Assembly: GCF_019457475.1 (NCBI RefSeq)
Contig: NZ_CP080413.1
Span: forward strand, 3,658,001 to 3,722,000
Direction: 5' to 3'
Length of the DNA stretch: 64,000 bases
Origin: Shewanella acanthi
GTDB lineage: Bacteria > Pseudomonadota > Gammaproteobacteria > Enterobacterales > Shewanellaceae
The notes beneath the pieces are model-generated. The model saw only the letters and a program-made list of their open reading frames with translations, was not told the DNA's origin and did no database searches. Position 1 is the stretch's first letter; each line of letters opens with the position of its first letter. Made by a program: the position numbers and the translations under genes. Below, in pieces: positions 62,816-64,000 of the stretch.

Positions 62816-63049
62816 AAATTTTTTTCATGATCAGCGATATCACCTAGCAAAATGACGGAATATTTCGCCTTAAAATCGTACAGCCGATGATAAGTTCATC
62901 AATTGTCCGCAATTGTTACTGTGATCTGCACGACATGAACTAAGATAAGTTATTAAGAAATGAGTCGTGATTTATGCAAAATGGATTTGGACAAGTTATA
63001 ATCCTTGCCCGCTTTTATGGATTTATATTAGTCATATATGGAGTAAGAA
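62816..63049 (+). promoter_or_regulatory. Upstream region of the exported TPR-like gene
   Basis: No gene is seen in these 234 bases. A perfect TATAAT at 62997-63002 lies 48 bases before the start codon, without a clear -35. The 15-mer TTATGCAAAATGGAT (62972-62986) recurs at 2246-2260, in front of the broken TonB-like gene. Confidence 0.45.
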
Positions 63050-64000
63050 ATGGATCTTCGCGTCTTGGCGCTGAGTCTGATGTTGTGGCTTATCCCCGCA
63101 GTGGCGAGTGCTAATGATCGATTAGATGCCCTATCCGAACTCATCTACCAATATCCCAGCAAAGCTCAGGAACAGATTGCACTTTTAGAAAAGCAGCAAC
63201 AATCTGAAAATACGAGTGATATTGATAAATTACGCCTTAAAATTTTAAAGTGTCAAAACCTGCTGCAGCTCGGTGAAAATGAAGCCGCCATTAACCTAGC
63301 TCAATTAGGTGACGCTAGCGCCAAACAGCTTAAACTGGATCAGGCTAGACCCTATTTTTTAAATTGTCAGGCCGATGCTAATATCAATTATGATAACATT
63401 CGAAACGCATTGCCCCTGCTCGATTCAGCGATAAATCTCTCCAGAAGATATCAACAACCACAGGCGTTAATTGACGCGCTCAGACTGCGTGGTCAACTCG
63501 ATACCGATACCGAAAACTTCTCTTCTTCAATCGAAGATTTGCGCATTGCCATCGATCTGTATCCTGAAATTAAAAACCAAACACAAAACTGGTTTGCCCC
63601 TTCTCAGGCCTATATTTATGCCGCCATGGGTAATTTACTCTATGCGACCAATGACATGCCCCAAGCCATGTATTACACCAATCTGGCCCTACGCGCTCCG
63701 GATGCCAAGGGTAAAGTAATGCATGTATTGTTACGTAACGCCGCTCGAATAGCATTTGACAATAATGAGCGAGAATACAGCGACCAACTCGAGAAAAAAT
63801 CGAAAGAATTATTGCCTGAAATTGGCTCTCCTTTAGAACTTGCCTATAGCTATGCCATTCTTGCCTCAATCGCATTAGATAAAGGTAATATTGATACAGC
63901 AGAGGAGTATATCTCTATAAGTATCAATACCTTTAAAATGCAAAATCAAAGAGCGGCGATGATGCGTTCGACACGGTTGCTTGCACAAATTCGTTTCGCA
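63050..64000 (+). CDS. Exported TPR-like protein, 3' end outside window
   Basis: ATG at 63050 behind a GGAG site (63040-63043) opens a frame that is still open at the window edge, 317 codons. A signal peptide (MDLRVLALSLMLWLIPAVAS, then AND) leads into an all-helical region with TPR-like repeats, such as ALIDALRLRGQLDTDTENF, AYIYAAMGNLLYATNDMPQA and ELAYSYAILASIALDKGNID. Shewanella have many proteins with this kind of periplasmic TPR sensor joined to a membrane helix and a GGDEF or kinase domain, so the missing part may be such an output domain; this is inference. It is divergent from the leucine operon. Confidence 0.75.
   Translation, partial: MDLRVLALSLMLWLIPAVASANDRLDALSELIYQYPSKAQEQIALLEKQQQSENTSDIDKLRLKILKCQNLLQLGENEAAINLAQLGDASAKQLKLDQARPYFLNCQADANINYDNIRNALPLLDSAINLSRRYQQPQALIDALRLRGQLDTDTENFSSSIEDLRIAIDLYPEIKNQTQNWFAPSQAYIYAAMGNLLYATNDMPQAMYYTNLALRAPDAKGKVMHVLLRNAARIAFDNNEREYSDQLEKKSKELLPEIGSPLELAYSYAILASIALDKGNIDTAEEYISISINTFKMQNQRAAMMRSTRLLAQIRFA

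Overview
This window reads as chromosomal DNA of a gammaproteobacterium, almost certainly a Shewanella of the S. oneidensis / putrefaciens group. The evidence is the gene order (rraA, ubiEJB-tatABC-tatD-hemB, secA-lpxC-fts/mur, glpK-fadL, leuABCD), which is the order I remember for Shewanella, together with proteins that read as close to that genus. The species cannot be fixed by eye. Nearly everything is core genome. I see no CRISPR array, insertion sequence, integrase or prophage gene.

Layout. 1-8.6 kb: a mixed set of short units. These are the end of a YhcH-family gene, a Mn-type pyrophosphatase (ppaC), a DedA membrane protein, a TonB-like gene broken by one stop codon, a leftward group (alpha/beta hydrolase, MJ1255-type glycosyltransferase, PAP2 phosphatase, small membrane protein), then rraA and an arginase-fold enzyme. 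8.9-17.7 kb: a compact rightward cluster joining ubiquinone synthesis (ubiE-ubiJ-ubiB), Tat export (tatABC), an Ala/Pro-linker periplasmic protein, tatD, a 7TM diguanylate cyclase and hemB. 17.9-29.9 kb: two complete leftward rRNA operons in tandem. The promoter-distal operon (right) has tRNA-Ile and tRNA-Ala in its spacer and ends 5S-tRNA-Thr-5S. The left one has no tRNA and one 5S. Each has paired P1/P2 promoters and a shared upstream block containing a perfect DnaA-box sequence.

30.2-51.5 kb: leftward secA and an M23 peptidase gene, a lone rightward dciA (DUF721, replicative helicase loader), then the whole division and cell-wall cluster mraZ-rsmH-ftsL-ftsI-murE-murF-mraY-murD-ftsW-murG-murC-ftsQ-ftsA-ftsZ-lpxC, read right to left from a promoter with three 10-bp-spaced MraZ boxes. 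Unlike E. coli there is no ddlB and no secM. 51.9-54.1 kb: two tandem PepSY membrane proteins, the second fused to an NqrF-type [2Fe-2S] ferredoxin domain, and a small basic protein. 54.2-62.8 kb: leftward glpK, a FadL-type outer-membrane channel, and the leucine operon leuA-leuB-leuC-leuD behind a Leu-rich leader peptide and attenuator. The window ends inside a rightward exported TPR-like protein.

The genes work together mainly as housekeeping: quinone and haem supply for respiration, Tat and Sec export, septal peptidoglycan and lipid A synthesis, ribosome production and leucine synthesis. The least understood content is the PepSY/ferredoxin pair, the Ala/Pro-linker protein inside the Tat cluster, the acidic-tailed hydrolase, and the conserved DnaA-box block upstream of both rRNA operons. 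I compared the rRNA copies by reading, not by alignment software.
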